64,000 nt of DNA from CANLBN01 sp050633525 (GTDB lineage: Bacteria; Pseudomonadota; Gammaproteobacteria; Pseudomonadales; Cellvibrionaceae). The notes under the pieces are model-generated. The model made no database searches. It was not told the origin of the DNA and saw only the letters and a program-made list of their open reading frames with translations. Positions 62,440 through 64,000 of this stretch are shown here, one piece after another; the stretch's first letter is position 1; every line of letters begins with the position of its first letter. The stretch covers positions 62,001 through 126,000 of the forward strand of contig JBOEGR010000024.1 in the NCBI GenBank assembly GCA_050633525.1. Direction: 5' to 3'. The position numbers and the translations under genes are program-made.

Positions 62440-63273
62440 TTAAATAGGCGCACTGACATGCTGTGCTTGTTGTTGGAGAAGGTGTTCAACGAAAAATTCT
62501 AAGTGTCCTCTCGGAGAAGAATTAACGGGCCACTCTTGGATTTTGCTAGCAATTTGCTTATAGGCTAAAGCCGCTTTACAGCGAGGGGCATATTCAAGTA
62601 CTGGTTTTTGTTTTTGGACAGCTTTACGTACATTTTCATCGATAGGTACGGCACCGGCATACTGCATGCTAATATCTAAAAAGCGCTCACACACTTGTCT
62701 TAGCTTATTAAACAACAACTGCCCTTCCTTCACTGATCCCACCATATTCGAAATAACCCGCACACGGTGAATATTATGTTCTTTATTTAATAGTTTAATG
62801 AGGGCATAAGCATCTGTAATAGAGGAAGGCTCATCGCAGACGACCATAACAATTTCCTGAGCCGCGCTCACAAAGCTGACCACTGTGTCAGAAATACCGG
62901 CTGCGGTATCAATCATCAACACATCGAGCTGATCACCTAGATGGCTAAATGCTTGTATTAGAGCACCATGTTGTTGGGGTGTCAGAGCCGCCATTTGTTG
63001 TACACCAGACGCTGCAGGAACGATACGGATACCACCAGGACCAGTGACTAGAATATCGCGGAGACTACACTCTCCTGAGAGCACATCAGCAATGGTTTTC
63101 TTCGCGCGGATACCTAATAAAACATCAATATTCGCTAATCCCAAATCGGCATCGAGTAGCATCACCCGTCGCTGCAATTGAGACAGTGCCAAACTCAGAT
63201 TGATAGAGACATTGCTTTTGCCGACACCACCTTTGCCGCCGGTGATGGCAATCACCTGTATTGGATGACTCAT
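62440..63273 (-). CDS. fleN: Flagellar number regulator FleN/FlhG (MinD-like ATPase)
   Basis: 277 aa. AITGGKGGVGKSNVSINLSLAL is the deviant Walker A; LLDADLGLANIDVLLG and VLMIDTAAGISDTVVSF follow. FleN restrains FleQ/FlrA and keeps a single polar flagellum, acting with FlhF encoded just upstream. 83 bp after flhF. Confidence 0.96.
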   Translation of the reverse strand: MSHPIQVIAITGGKGGVGKSNVSINLSLALSQLQRRVMLLDADLGLANIDVLLGIRAKKTIADVLSGECSLRDILVTGPGGIRIVPAASGVQQMAALTPQQHGALIQAFSHLGDQLDVLMIDTAAGISDTVVSFVSAAQEIVMVVCDEPSSITDAYALIKLLNKEHNIHRVRVISNMVGSVKEGQLLFNKLRQVCERFLDISMQYAGAVPIDENVRKAVQKQKPVLEYAPRCKAALAYKQIASKIQEWPVNSSPRGHLEFFVEHLLQQQAQHVSAPI

Positions 63274-63356
63274 TGACAGTAATACTCCTGACTGTATCGG
63301 TTAATAAATGCCTTATCTATTGAGTATAGGTGCTTTTTCAAATTACACACCTTCTT

Positions 63357-64000
63357 CTAGGCTCGGTTTTTGGTAGAGGCACTGGGACGATGCTCTTGGG
63401 CTGATAGGCTTGATTTGCTTAAGCTCACGGCCTTTGCCAACAATTGATGCGGTTTTAGAATAGCTAAGTCATCGGGTACGGCTTGACCATCGGTCACATA
63501 GGCCAACGGGAGATCATTTGCACTTAACAGGCTGATGGTGTCCCCTAAGCTGGCGCACTCATCTAATTTTGTCATGACGCAAAACCGTGGTTTAGCCGCA
63601 CGGTAGCTGTGTAGTGAAGCCTGCATCATCTGGTACTGGCTATTCGCTGAGAGTACTAAGCTAGTTTGCACTTGGGCACACTGCCTCAATACACTCAGGT
63701 GAGCATTTAGCAGCGGATCGTTATAACTCATCCCCGGGGTATCAATTAAAACTAATGCTTGTTTATGAAAGCCTTTTAAGATTTCGGGTAGCTGCTGTAA
63801 ATTATCAACCACTTTCACTTGTACATTTAAAATCCGACCTAATGAACGCAATTGATCATGCGCACCAATACGAAAGGTATCGGTTGTTAGCAAGGCAACT
63901 TGTTCCGCACCATGTTCCATTACATAACGTGCTGCTAATTTCGCAATAGTGGTCGTTTTGCCAACACCTGTTGTACCCAAAAACGCATATACTCCACCCG
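63357..64000 (-). CDS. flhF: Signal-recognition-type GTPase FlhF, 5' part outside window
   Basis: The frame is open to the right edge, so the N-terminus is missing. GVYAFLGTTGVGKTTTIAKLAARYV is the P-loop, LLTTDTFRIGAHDQL the G2 region, VLIDTPGMSYND the G3 region and TKLDECASLGD the G4/G5 region, all of the SRP-GTPase NG domain. FlhF places the flagellum at the pole. A methionine at 63980 is internal to the P-loop and is not the start. Confidence 0.95.
   Translation of the reverse strand, partial: GGVYAFLGTTGVGKTTTIAKLAARYVMEHGAEQVALLTTDTFRIGAHDQLRSLGRILNVQVKVVDNLQQLPEILKGFHKQALVLIDTPGMSYNDPLLNAHLSVLRQCAQVQTSLVLSANSQYQMMQASLHSYRAAKPRFCVMTKLDECASLGDTISLLSANDLPLAYVTDGQAVPDDLAILKPHQLLAKAVSLSKSSLSAQEHRPSASTKNRA

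Noticed and set aside
63357..63980. FlhF start at the methionine 63980
   Set aside because: That residue lies in the P-loop; the coding frame continues upstream past the window edge.
1..64000. CRISPR arrays, tRNA/rRNA genes, prophage or complete IS elements
   Set aside because: Reading both strands gave no regularly spaced repeat array, cloverleaf-like gene, phage structural gene or recognisable transposase.

Overview
The window looks like chromosomal DNA of a moderately AT-rich, motile, aerobic gammaproteobacterium, probably marine. This is inferred from the Pseudomonas-type polar-flagellum/chemotaxis gene order (flhF-fleN-fliA-cheYZAB-motCD-parA-cheW-cheW-DUF2802), a thiCOSG-thiDE operon, an Mrp-type cation antiporter operon, an Hcp (type VI secretion) gene and a multihaem cytochrome operon. 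No rRNA, tRNA, CRISPR array or complete insertion sequence was seen.

Layout. (1) 1-5971, minus strand: thiamin synthesis operon thiC-thiO-thiS-thiG-thiDE behind a TPP riboswitch, with two copies of an intergenic stem-loop element. The thiDE fusion runs off the left edge. (2) 5972-10632: accessory block. It holds a HEPN-motif protein, an attC-like site followed directly by a two-gene unit (membrane coiled-coil protein and FlgT-C-like protein), then a minus-strand hcp / permuted NlpC-P60-like effector / candidate immunity module. (3) 10858-20600: mixed small genes: alpha/beta hydrolase, BASS-like transporter, GNAT and HD proteins, secreted PLA2-like protein, Tat-type amidase, fasciclin, MAPEG, AraC regulator divergent from an SLC13-like permease. 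(4) 20661-28575, minus: Mrp/Mnh-like operon E-F-G-(MbhD/E)-B-C-D-D-x-D with three antiporter-type subunits and a detached MrpA C-terminus. (5) 28864-34336, minus: comEC, then a CheX / CheY-like / PilJ-type CheA-like kinase trio. (6) 34746-40021: gloB, mltD, a rof-like gene, PaiB-like, VOC and ankyrin genes. (7) 40287-43519: OmpR/QseC-type two-component system, cytochrome b561, YceI. (8) 43643-49625, minus: electron-transfer operon with a membrane-fused NirB-like flavoprotein, an approximately 11-haem cytochrome, a DUF3365 haem lipoprotein, a monohaem cytochrome, a truncated haemoglobin and a ferredoxin reductase. (9) 49950-64000: flagellar/chemotaxis cluster, interrupted by an oppositely oriented HD-GYP gene. 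flhF runs off the right edge.

How the parts work together. The thi operon makes both halves of thiamin and is turned down by TPP. The Mrp-like complex probably exchanges Na+/H+. The cytochrome operon looks like a chain carrying electrons from NAD(P)H across the inner membrane to a periplasmic multihaem protein; its terminal acceptor cannot be read from sequence. The che/mot/fle genes set flagellar number, place the chemosensory array and drive rotation. The best candidates for undescribed biology are the cytochrome operon, the Hcp-effector-immunity module and the attC-like cassette island. Functions are inferred from recognised sequence families; no database search was run.
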